NCBI RefSeq assembly: GCF_001262015.1
Contig: NZ_CP012075.1
Location: 744,001 to 808,000 of the forward strand
Direction of reading: 5' to 3'
Source of the DNA: Prevotella fusca JCM 17724
GTDB taxonomy: Bacteria; Bacteroidota; Bacteroidia; Bacteroidales; Bacteroidaceae
DNA: 64,000 nucleotides
Below are positions 43,923 to 51,893 of the stretch, one piece after another. A program made the translations under genes and the position numbers. Below the pieces are notes generated by a model. It did no database searches, was not told the origin of the DNA, and saw nothing but the letters and a program-made list of their open reading frames with translations. How positions within the stretch are numbered: position 1 is the first letter of the stretch; each line of letters opens with the position of its first letter.

Positions 43923-45460
43923 AAGCGCTTTGTTATAAATGAATGAACATAACTATATATAACCTTCTTTTCCGATTTGTTCGTTCCTAATAGTAAAGCA
44001 GATACTATAAAGAAAGTAGGGGAGTAAAGGAAAATAAAAAGTACTCGTAGAAAATTGCTATCAATATTTTGTTGTAGTAGGTGACTACTCCCAACTCCAA
44101 GTATCAATATTGTGATTCCTGGAAGTAATAAAGTTGTAACATAAGAATTTATAGAGAAACTGCGATAATATTTGCGTAGACAAAACAATCTTATAGTATG
44201 TGCGACTACTGATACAGCAATCATAGAAATTAGGGCAAAATAAGAAGGCAAATGGAATGTGAAGAAAAGCCACGAAATAGGTAAGCATAGTAGAGTAATA
44301 CTTTCTACTTTTAGGTGGTATTCTTTAACTTTACCTGTTGCTTGAATAATTGCTGTAATCGGATTATTCATCGAAAGGCAAACTATATAAATAATGATAA
44401 GGCGCGCAAATAAAATAAAGCTCTCATCTGTAATATTCAGCCACCAATTCAAAATGTTTGGCATTTCTAAGATAATGGGTGTGCCAATAGCTAAAAGAGC
44501 ATAGAGTATAAGTTTGTTGCCAACAGAAAAGAGCTTGTTAAGGTAGCTGAAGTTTTCTTCAGCATACGCTTTTATCATTGCAGGGCGCAAAGGAATGATG
44601 ATACTGTTGCACAATGCTCCAAAAGCATTATTAATTTGTAAGGCAACACCAAATGCAGCATTTATTGTTGCACCAAAGAATATATTCAACAAGATAATAT
44701 TTCCTTGCTGCATTCCTATATTAGCAACATTGCCAAATAATGTCCAACCAGAGAAAGAAAGTAACTCTTTATATAGTTTTCGGTCTGTGGTTTTGTGGTA
44801 ATGACATTCTTTATAGTGTGCTTTTCCATACCACATATATATCGTGAAAATAATGATACTGCTAATTAACAGGCACATACCATAAAAAGAAAGATTATCT
44901 ATCATAAACTTTCCAATAAGTATGGCTGCTCCTAATCTAAGTAAACATTCGACAGTGGATACGACAGCATAGACACCTATATCTTCGTGAGCAAAGATAG
45001 CTGCAGTATATGGAATTTGAAATAAAGAAAAAATAAATGTGAATATGGTAAATTGATACAACCATATAACAGCTGTCATTCTTGCAGCTGGAATTACTAA
45101 TTGAGTATTAACGAACCACAATCCAATCGTTTCAAATAGTAGGATAATGAGAATAGAAAGTATTGCAATGATGTTAATACACGAAGAATAAATCTCAGTT
45201 TGTTTTTGAATATCGTTTTTCCCAATATAAAAAGAGAAAAATCTTTGAACTGAAAGTGAAAGTACACCTGTTAAAAAAGAAGCAACTGTTACTACACCTG
45301 CTATCGTGTTGAAAATTCCATAATCTTCAACTCCTAACCCTTTGATGATAACACGTACAATATAAAGGTTTAGAAATGTAATAACCAACATACGAACAAA
45401 CAAAAATAGTGTGTTCGATGCTATATTTTTGGTTTTTGCTGATTCTTTTATATAGGGCAT
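43913..45460 (-). CDS. Polysaccharide flippase (Wzx-like, MATE/MOP fold)
   Basis: A 515-residue protein with about 14 hydrophobic helices. VRVIIKGLGVEDYGIFNTIAGVVTV near the N-terminus is the characteristic opening of Wzx/RfbX proteins, which flip lipid-linked repeat units to the periplasm. Seven bases from the wzz stop-start junction and a 10-base overlap with wzy place it within one operon. Confidence 0.88.
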   Translation of the reverse strand: MPYIKESAKTKNIASNTLFLFVRMLVITFLNLYIVRVIIKGLGVEDYGIFNTIAGVVTVASFLTGVLSLSVQRFFSFYIGKNDIQKQTEIYSSCINIIAILSILIILLFETIGLWFVNTQLVIPAARMTAVIWLYQFTIFTFIFSLFQIPYTAAIFAHEDIGVYAVVSTVECLLRLGAAILIGKFMIDNLSFYGMCLLISSIIIFTIYMWYGKAHYKECHYHKTTDRKLYKELLSFSGWTLFGNVANIGMQQGNIILLNIFFGATINAAFGVALQINNAFGALCNSIIIPLRPAMIKAYAEENFSYLNKLFSVGNKLILYALLAIGTPIILEMPNILNWWLNITDESFILFARLIIIYIVCLSMNNPITAIIQATGKVKEYHLKVESITLLCLPISWLFFTFHLPSYFALISMIAVSVVAHTIRLFCLRKYYRSFSINSYVTTLLLPGITILILGVGSSHLLQQNIDSNFLRVLFIFLYSPTFFIVSALLLGTNKSEKKVIYSYVHSFITKRLCR

Positions 45461-45467
45461 ATTAAAG

Positions 45468-46508
45468 TTAATGTAGTATATCCCTTATTACGTAAACTGA
45501 CAAAATAATAAACGCAGATATAAACATTTCGAGCACAAATAACATTCTTTTAGGCCCTGAAGGCTTTACAGGAACTTCTGCGCCTTGTATCGTTGTAAAG
45601 ACAGGAGTGTGCTCTTGCAGCTTCGCATCGGCAGCTTTAAGTTGTGCCATAAGAGTTGTGTAAGTATTGTATTTCAGCTGCATATCGTTTTCCAAATCGT
45701 TTTGTTTTAGTTTTACACTTTCCAATACAACATCTATGTCGGCATCACTTATTTGCCCATATTCCTTACGAACCTTTTCGTATTCTTGCTTAGCTTGATT
45801 TACAAGGCTTTGATAATGTTCGACATCATTTCTTAATTTTTTTGTTCTGTATTCAATAATATATTCTTGCAGTTGTTTTCTTGTAGCATCTGCAAGCATT
45901 TTTGCTACCATAGGGTCTTGTGCTATCGTGGCAATACTTATAATACCAGTTTTTTTGTCTGTGCTTATTTTTATATTATCTCTCATTCCCTTTACAAGCT
46001 CATCATCGATTTTAGATAATTGATACGGGTCAAATTTATCTGGTACTATATTTAAGGTGTTATTCTTAGGTGCTAATTTTACTAACAACCATGAATAAAA
46101 TTTATTCCACCAAGCTGTTTCTGTATGAAGTTTAAGATAATTATAATAGTCTGTTTTGATTTTCTTGTCAATAGTTTGTACTTTTACCTTAAATAGAGTT
46201 GTTGCAAAACCATTATCTTTCATTAAGTCTGGATAGAGCAAAGGAGAAATTGCGTCAATATTTTTCCCTGTTGGCAAATCAAAACCAAATGAAGAAGCAA
46301 TATCACTTAAACCACTTGCGTCTACATTCGAACTTGTTTCTGGTGCCATAGCCGTTTCGCTTGTGTATGTTCTTGGTACACAAAGGATAATATAAGATGA
46401 CAATACAATTGTAATTGGCAAAATTATAAGGAAAAGTTTTTTATGTTCTCTAATCCTTTTTAATACCAATCGTAAATCTATTTGTTTTACATTCTCTTCG
46501 TTTTCCAT
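45468..46508 (-). CDS. Chain-length determinant (Wzz-like)
   Basis: A 346-residue protein with an N-terminal helix (about 24-44, LFLIILPITIVLSSYIIL), a periplasmic coiled-coil body (KLRNDVEHYQSLVNQAKQEYEKVRKEYG), and a second helix near the C-terminus preceded by the Pro-rich KPSGPKRMLFVLEMF. That is the Wzz co-polymerase layout. No tyrosine-kinase domain follows it, so this is the short form. It sets chain length for the polymer. Confidence 0.88.
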   Translation of the reverse strand: MENEENVKQIDLRLVLKRIREHKKLFLIILPITIVLSSYIILCVPRTYTSETAMAPETSSNVDASGLSDIASSFGFDLPTGKNIDAISPLLYPDLMKDNGFATTLFKVKVQTIDKKIKTDYYNYLKLHTETAWWNKFYSWLLVKLAPKNNTLNIVPDKFDPYQLSKIDDELVKGMRDNIKISTDKKTGIISIATIAQDPMVAKMLADATRKQLQEYIIEYRTKKLRNDVEHYQSLVNQAKQEYEKVRKEYGQISDADIDVVLESVKLKQNDLENDMQLKYNTYTTLMAQLKAADAKLQEHTPVFTTIQGAEVPVKPSGPKRMLFVLEMFISAFIILSVYVIRDILH

Positions 46509-46559
46509 TAGCTTGAAGCTTTAAATATATGGTAGTATTAAACTAAATGACTTTTCTCC

Positions 46560-49181
46560 TTACTTCAGCAAGTTTGCAATCGTGGCAATGACGGCTGCGA
46601 TGCTGGCTGCACTTGAACCGACGCTGAGGGTTTCAGCAAGGCTCATCTTGCTCTGTACCTTTGTCGGAACAATGATTTCGCAACCAGGGCGTACCTTGGC
46701 ATTATGTCCTACCTTCGCTAACATGCCGTTCATATAAAGGATATAAGTGTTGCTCTTCTTGGCATCACTGGCAAAGCCACCTGCCTGATCAATGTAATAA
46801 GCTACATTCTTGCCTTCAACATAGCCGACAGAGTTAGGGAACATAACAGCACCATTGATCTTGACTGTTCCGTTATATTGTGGGATAACGATACGGTCGC
46901 CCTCACGCAGAACGATGTCGGCATCACTTCCTGGATTAGCAATCGCCTTATCTAACTCGATACCAACAGGATATACGTCAGGGATTTGGAATTTCTCCTC
47001 TAACTTCTTATTATTCTGCTCTACTGCCTGAAGCACACCAGCATCCTTGGTCTTCACGGCTAAGTTGACCATATTCTTACGTTGCTGTTCCAACTGCATC
47101 TTGTAAGCATTCTCCATGCGTATACGTTCGCTTGGCGTGGGGCGACGCTCTAAGCGTGCACCTTTAATATAGCCGAGGTCAGTTGCACCGCCTGCTGCCT
47201 TATATATGTCGCTCAGACGCATCTTTCTTGAGGTCAGTGTATAGTTTCCTGCGAATAACACTTCCCCCTCAATGCTAACATTCTGTTGGTTAGTCGTACC
47301 CGGACTCTTGCGGACATACACTTCATCGAAAGGCTCAAGTACGAATCCCGGTGCACCATCAATGACGAATCCGTCACGCAACGAGAAGGAATAAGTGCGT
47401 GCAATGATGGAATCTGGGGCAAGTGCCTGCGGATTGGTGATGCGACGTGACACATCCACCCTTACCGTTGATGCCGTCTGTTTCAATCCTCCTGCCTGCA
47501 AGATAAAGTCTTCCAACGACTCATTGTCAGCGTATTGGTAGATACCTGGATAGAGTACCTCACCATGAATGGTTATTGTTCGCTGTTCCTGGGCATCCGT
47601 GCGAGTAGGAATAAAGAGCACATCCTCATTCTGCATTGGTATGTCAGCAACACGCCCTGTAAGGATACCATCCACATCAACAGAAATCACTTCCAGCGTG
47701 CGGTCAGCCTTCTTACGATGCAATACGGCATGTGGAGCGAATGCCACTTCAGTCAGTCCGTCCGCTGCTTCAATCAATCCACGCACGCTGTTGATACGTC
47801 CACCAACCTCGTACATACCCGGACGGAACACAGCTCCCTTGATTTCAACCATGTTCTCATATCTCGGAATAACAGAATCTACGCTGATAGAGTCCTCATC
47901 TGACACACGGAAGTTTCGCATATCAAACTCGTTGACATTGAAGATAGAGTATTGGCGACCTGTCTTTCTACGTACACGAACCGAACGGGTATAGGCATCA
48001 CCAGAGAAACCACCAGCATAACCGATAAGCGTACCAAGACTTTCGCCACGTTTCATTTCATAGAACATCGGACGTTTCACCTTACCACTAATCTGTGCAA
48101 GCATTTCGTAAGGACCAACAACGATAACATCGTTATCTGCCAGACGCACGTTGCCGCTCAGATGTCCCCGTCGAAGGAAGTCATACACGTCAACAGTACT
48201 GATGAGCGAGCCTCCTCTGTACACTTTAATGTTACGCAATGTACCCAAATCACCGATACCACCTGCCATATAAAGTGCGTTGAATACCGTGGCAAAGGCT
48301 GACAGGGTGTAGGTTCCTGGTGTCTTCACCTCGCCAACAACGTTCACCATAATCGTATGTGTCTGACCTACAGAGAGGCGAATACTCGAACTGCTGTACC
48401 GCTTGCCCAGCTTTTCACGTATGCGGTTGTTAGCCTGTGCTACGGTCAACCCACTCACCTGAACAGGACCAAAACCGTCCAGGGTGACGAAACCGTCAGG
48501 TGCGACGGTCGTCTGATACGATTTCTGTGAAGCTCCATATACATCGATAAACACAGCATCACCAGGGCCTATACGGTAGTTGCTGGGCAGCGCCATGTTC
48601 ATGTTTGGTTCAAAAGAAAGGCTCTTATTATTGAAGATGTCACGCCCCCAGACCTTTTTACGGTTACGGCTCAGCTGCTTCAGTAAGTTCTCATATAGTA
48701 TTACAGTATCTTGTGGCATCCACTCATTCATTTCAGCCTGCATCTTCAGGTATTCGCCATCATTCTCATCGTATGTGTTTGTCCATGAGCGATTAGGCGA
48801 GATGCGTCCTTCAGAGTATCTGCTCACCTCCAGCTCATTTGCGTTGTAGTCGTCAAGTGTCGCTTCTGCAATCTGTCTCTTACTCTTTCCCGGAGTTGTC
48901 TGTCCGTTGTTAGTACGACTGCGGTCAGTCGTGTTGCTTTCTTTCGTTGCCCCAAAAGCAGCATTTCCTTTCTGCATTTTCAAGAACGTATCTCTCACAC
49001 GTCGTATCTGTGAGATGTCTACGCCGTTCTGCATGAGCTTTGTGACAATCTGTGCCTGTGGAGTCCCCTTCTTATGCTCTTTCTGCACGAAGTCCATTAC
49101 CTGTGTATCCGTCATGGACGACTGTGCAAAGCCATTCAAGGCGCATATCGTGAGCAATACGAGTAGAATATATTTCTTCAT
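46560..49181 (-). CDS. Outer-membrane polysaccharide export protein (Wza-like, multi-SLBB)
   Basis: An 873-residue protein with a signal peptide (MKKYILLVLLTICALNGFAQ). After a long N-terminal linker comes the polysaccharide export domain (YRIGPGDAVFIDVYGASQKSYQTTVAPDGFVTL, about 200-270), then five or six SLBB domains (for example VEIKGAVFRPGMYEVGG, ITIHGEVLYPGIYQYAD, VSIEGEVLFAGNYTL, VKINGAVMFPNSVGYVEG). It ends in SVGSSAASIAAVIATIANLLK, a hydrophobic end likely to insert in the outer membrane. It would form the export channel with Wzz. Start lies 8 bases after the initiating transferase stop. Confidence 0.93.
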   Translation of the reverse strand: MKKYILLVLLTICALNGFAQSSMTDTQVMDFVQKEHKKGTPQAQIVTKLMQNGVDISQIRRVRDTFLKMQKGNAAFGATKESNTTDRSRTNNGQTTPGKSKRQIAEATLDDYNANELEVSRYSEGRISPNRSWTNTYDENDGEYLKMQAEMNEWMPQDTVILYENLLKQLSRNRKKVWGRDIFNNKSLSFEPNMNMALPSNYRIGPGDAVFIDVYGASQKSYQTTVAPDGFVTLDGFGPVQVSGLTVAQANNRIREKLGKRYSSSSIRLSVGQTHTIMVNVVGEVKTPGTYTLSAFATVFNALYMAGGIGDLGTLRNIKVYRGGSLISTVDVYDFLRRGHLSGNVRLADNDVIVVGPYEMLAQISGKVKRPMFYEMKRGESLGTLIGYAGGFSGDAYTRSVRVRRKTGRQYSIFNVNEFDMRNFRVSDEDSISVDSVIPRYENMVEIKGAVFRPGMYEVGGRINSVRGLIEAADGLTEVAFAPHAVLHRKKADRTLEVISVDVDGILTGRVADIPMQNEDVLFIPTRTDAQEQRTITIHGEVLYPGIYQYADNESLEDFILQAGGLKQTASTVRVDVSRRITNPQALAPDSIIARTYSFSLRDGFVIDGAPGFVLEPFDEVYVRKSPGTTNQQNVSIEGEVLFAGNYTLTSRKMRLSDIYKAAGGATDLGYIKGARLERRPTPSERIRMENAYKMQLEQQRKNMVNLAVKTKDAGVLQAVEQNNKKLEEKFQIPDVYPVGIELDKAIANPGSDADIVLREGDRIVIPQYNGTVKINGAVMFPNSVGYVEGKNVAYYIDQAGGFASDAKKSNTYILYMNGMLAKVGHNAKVRPGCEIIVPTKVQSKMSLAETLSVGSSAASIAAVIATIANLLK

Positions 49182-49189
49182 TTTTTTAT

Positions 49190-49810
49190 TTAGAATTTTT
49201 TTCCAGTAACGATATTGAGAACAGTTTTGATGATGATAGTCAGGTCAAGCCACAATGTGCGGTGCTCCAGATAATGGATGTCCATTTCCATTCGTCGGAG
49301 CATCTTCTCCATCGTATCGGTATAACCATTGTAGAGTGTTGCCTCTGATGTCAGTCCCGGCCGCATCTCATAGATGAGCTGGTAGCGGTCAGTATGTTCC
49401 ATGATTTTATCGATAAAGAACTTACGTTCGGGACGCGGACCTACGAATGACATGTCACCTCGCAGTACATTCCAAAGCTGCGGCAGTTCGTCCAGATGAT
49501 GTCCACGCAGGAACCGTTCCAGCCGGGTAGAGTTCGTGCTGTCACACTTGGCAACAAGCTGCGGTCCTTCTTCCTCAACGACACTGCTCATTGTACGGAA
49601 CTTGAAGATGGCAAAGGGGCGTCCTTTATATCCGATACGAATCTGTCGGAAGAATATCGGACCGTTGCCCTGATAAGTGACAAGGATGCTTATGACGAGA
49701 AATACCGGTGAACAGATAATGATGCCTGTAAGCGCAGCTGCTATGTCGAAGGCTCGTTTGAAGCAGCGTTGCAGTTTACCCATCGCATCATGACTCCCGT
49801 TTTCTCTCAT
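49190..49810 (-). CDS. Initiating sugar-phosphate transferase (polyisoprenyl-phosphate)
   Basis: A 206-residue membrane enzyme: one hydrophobic helix (FDIAAALTGIIICSPVFLVISILV), then PIFFRQIRIGYKGRPFAIFKFRTM, LRGHHLDELPQLWNVLRGDMSFVGPRPER and MRPGLTSEATLYN. That is the WbaP/WcaJ catalytic core without the N-terminal membrane bundle. It attaches the first sugar phosphate to undecaprenyl phosphate. First gene of the minus-strand operon; its promoter box is in the 149-base gap before dinB. The Met at residue 10 is an alternative start. Confidence 0.9.
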   Translation of the reverse strand: MRENGSHDAMGKLQRCFKRAFDIAAALTGIIICSPVFLVISILVTYQGNGPIFFRQIRIGYKGRPFAIFKFRTMSSVVEEEGPQLVAKCDSTNSTRLERFLRGHHLDELPQLWNVLRGDMSFVGPRPERKFFIDKIMEHTDRYQLIYEMRPGLTSEATLYNGYTDTMEKMLRRMEMDIHYLEHRTLWLDLTIIIKTVLNIVTGKKF

Positions 49811-49870
49811 TTTATTATTTGTTCTTTAGTCCCGTATTGCTATTATAACTCGATTTCTGTTATTTTGTTG

Positions 49871-49878
49871 CAAAGATA
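49871..49878 (-). promoter_or_regulatory. Putative -7 box of the polysaccharide operon
   Basis: On the minus strand TATCTTTG, 61 bases before the initiating transferase start. A matching TTTG at the -33 distance was not seen. Confidence 0.5.
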
Positions 49879-49931
49879 CGGTTTTTTATTTATTTTTCAG
49901 TCAGAAATGCCTATCTTTCCGCCGTTCACTG

Positions 49932-49939
49932 TACCTTTG
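49932..49939 (+). promoter_or_regulatory. Putative -7 box of dinB
   Basis: TACCTTTG lies 20 bases before the dinB ATG; no clear -33 element. Confidence 0.5.
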
Positions 49940-49959
49940 TAAGGAAAATAGGGCTGTTT

Positions 49960-51045
49960 ATGCGCAAAATAATTCATATAGATATGGATGCCTTTTTTGC
50001 TTCGGTGGAGCAAAGGGACAATCCCGACCTCCGTGGGAAGCCGGTAGCTGTGGGTTTCGACGGACCTCGTGGCGTCGTCTCCACTGCCAGCTACGAGGCA
50101 CGTACCTATGGCGTACGCTCTGCTATGTCAATGGCACAGGCAAAACGGCGTTGCCCGCAGCTGATAGTTGTTTCTTCGCATTTTGACAGGTATAAAGAGG
50201 TTTCACGACAGGTTCATGCCGTTTTCCATGAATATACTGATTTGGTCGAGCCCATCTCACTTGATGAGGCTTTCCTTGATGTGACGGAGAATAAAAAAGG
50301 GATAGAACTTGCCGTTGACATTGCTAAGGAAATCAAGCAGAAGATATTTGAGCGTACTTCGCTGACTGCCTCGGCTGGTGTCAGTTACAATAAGCTGTTA
50401 GCTAAGATAGCCTCTGATATGCGCAAACCGAATGGAATTTTCACGGTGCATCCCGAACGTGCGCTCGATTTTATCGGGCGGTTGCCTGTGGAGAAACTGT
50501 GGGGCGTAGGTCCGAAGACAGCAAGACGGATGCACGACATGGGTGTATTTACAGGTGAGCAGTTACGGCAGATTTCGCGTTCACACCTCGTGCAGGTGTT
50601 CGGCAAGATGGGTAATGTCTACTATGATTTCTCACGTGGCATAGACAATCGTCCCGTCATTGTTGAGTATGAACGTAAGTCAGTGGGGTGTGAGCGCACT
50701 TTTCTTGAGGATTTGCACATAGAGTCGAAGATTATCATCGAACTCTATCATGTCACTTTGGAATTAGTTGAACGAATCAAGAAGAACGACTTTAAGGGTA
50801 GAACGCTCACACTAAAACTGAAGTGGGATGCCACAACGCAGATAACACGCAGCCTTACACAGGAGAAAGTTCTCCGAACAAAAGACGACATCCTGCCCCT
50901 TGCCAAGCAGCTGCTGAAGGATACAGAATATCATGACCACCCGATCCGCTTGATGGGACTGTCTGTTTCATCGCCCGATTCAAATGACAAATACGAGCAA
51001 AGCCGTCCCAAATGGATTGAAGGCTTGCTTCCTTTCAAGAGATAA
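49960..51045 (+). CDS. dinB: DNA polymerase IV
   Basis: A 361-residue Y-family polymerase: HIDMDAFFASVEQRDNPDLRGKPVAVG at the N-terminus with two catalytic Asp residues, SLDEAFLDV with the third, VSYNKLLAKIASDMRKPNG, LWGVGPKTARRMHDMGV (helix-hairpin-helix thumb) and the little-finger region up to VSSPDS. It lacks the C-terminal clamp-binding motif in an obvious form. It copies past damaged bases with low fidelity. Divergent from the polysaccharide operon. Confidence 0.95.
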   Translation: MRKIIHIDMDAFFASVEQRDNPDLRGKPVAVGFDGPRGVVSTASYEARTYGVRSAMSMAQAKRRCPQLIVVSSHFDRYKEVSRQVHAVFHEYTDLVEPISLDEAFLDVTENKKGIELAVDIAKEIKQKIFERTSLTASAGVSYNKLLAKIASDMRKPNGIFTVHPERALDFIGRLPVEKLWGVGPKTARRMHDMGVFTGEQLRQISRSHLVQVFGKMGNVYYDFSRGIDNRPVIVEYERKSVGCERTFLEDLHIESKIIIELYHVTLELVERIKKNDFKGRTLTLKLKWDATTQITRSLTQEKVLRTKDDILPLAKQLLKDTEYHDHPIRLMGLSVSSPDSNDKYEQSRPKWIEGLLPFKR

Positions 51046-51355
51046 GAATATGACAAGTCACGATTTTATGTAGTGTTTAGAAGAGTTTTTAGTTATACGA
51101 GGAGAATGATGTCCCATAAGATTAATACGCTTCTGGAAAGTCTTTTCACACACGAATGGCCAGAGACAAAGGGCAGTCTCAAGGATAAAACATATAGGAT
51201 GGTTGTTACTTTAAGCCTTATATTTCCTCGCACAGGAATGTCTTGAAAATTATTTACATAAAATCGGGTAATACACCTAAAATAAAGGCGACAAACACGT
51301 GTAAAAAGCAAATTTGCAATTAACAGAAAATCAATCAGTTACAAGGGTGTAAAAC

Positions 51356-51456
51356 AAAAGGTGCTTAATTGGACTTCAAAAGGGCGTTAGTAAGAGTCTT
51401 AAAGGGCATCTTTTACAAGCCAAAAGGGCGTTAATTGAAAGCCAATTAACGCCCTT
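51356..51456 (+). repeat. Four-unit train at 22-base step ending in a 14-base hairpin
   Basis: Units start at 51356, 51378, 51400 and 51422, each opening AAAAGG or TAAAGG (for example AAAAGGGCGTTAGTAA). The last unit forms a stem with the bases that follow: AAGGGCGTTAATTG (51424-51437) and CAATTAACGCCCTT (51443-51456), 5-base loop. A reversed train of the same words is at 58063-58150. The rest of the 732-base gap up to the thiamine riboswitch shows no gene. Confidence 0.8.
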
Positions 51457-51722
51457 CTCATTTTCAGTATTAGAATTTTCTTTACAATGTTTGGTATAAT
51501 CTATTCATATTCTCACGGATGACACGAATCTATATGAGAAATATAAAAGTCTTACACAGAGGCATGGAGACTTGTTAACATCCTAACTTTACCTTGTCCG
51601 AAGTTCCTTTGATAAAAGGCTTACAGGTAGTTCAAGTATCAAACAATATGTATTCAGGCACTGAGGAAAAGGAGAAAGGAAGACTGCGAAAACTCCTCCA
51701 CTCATAATTTGTACAGATTACA

Positions 51723-51754
51723 TTTGGTGGTTTGATAAGAATGTATTACTTTTG
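51723..51754 (+). promoter_or_regulatory. Promoter of the thiamine operon
   Basis: TTTG at 51723-51726, 20 bases, TACTTTTG at 51747-51754. It lies just upstream of the TPP riboswitch and would begin the leader at about 51760. Confidence 0.78.
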
Positions 51755-51777
51755 CATCGGTTTTCAGAATGGAAACT

Positions 51778-51861
51778 AAGGGGTGCTTGCCTGTTTGGGC
51801 TTGCTGAGATTATACCCATTGACCTGATACGGATAATGCCGTCGTAGGAAGATTTCCCCTT
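51778..51861 (+). ncRNA. TPP riboswitch (THI element)
   Basis: The conserved core is present: CTGAGA (51804-51809), then ACCC, GACCTGATACGGATAATGCC and GTCGTAGGAA in order, enclosed by a P1 stem (AAGGGG with CCCCTT). The T-rich bases after P1 and the 33 bases to the TonB receptor start suggest control of translation or early termination when thiamine pyrophosphate is bound. The genes downstream are thiamine uptake and activation, as expected. Confidence 0.95.
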
Positions 51862-51893
51862 TTTATTTTATCTTAATATCATCAACCTGGGAT

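Noticed and set aside
51093..51311. Open frame of 72 residues on the minus strand before the thiamine operon
   Set aside because: No domain or promoter; sequence resembles intergenic DNA.
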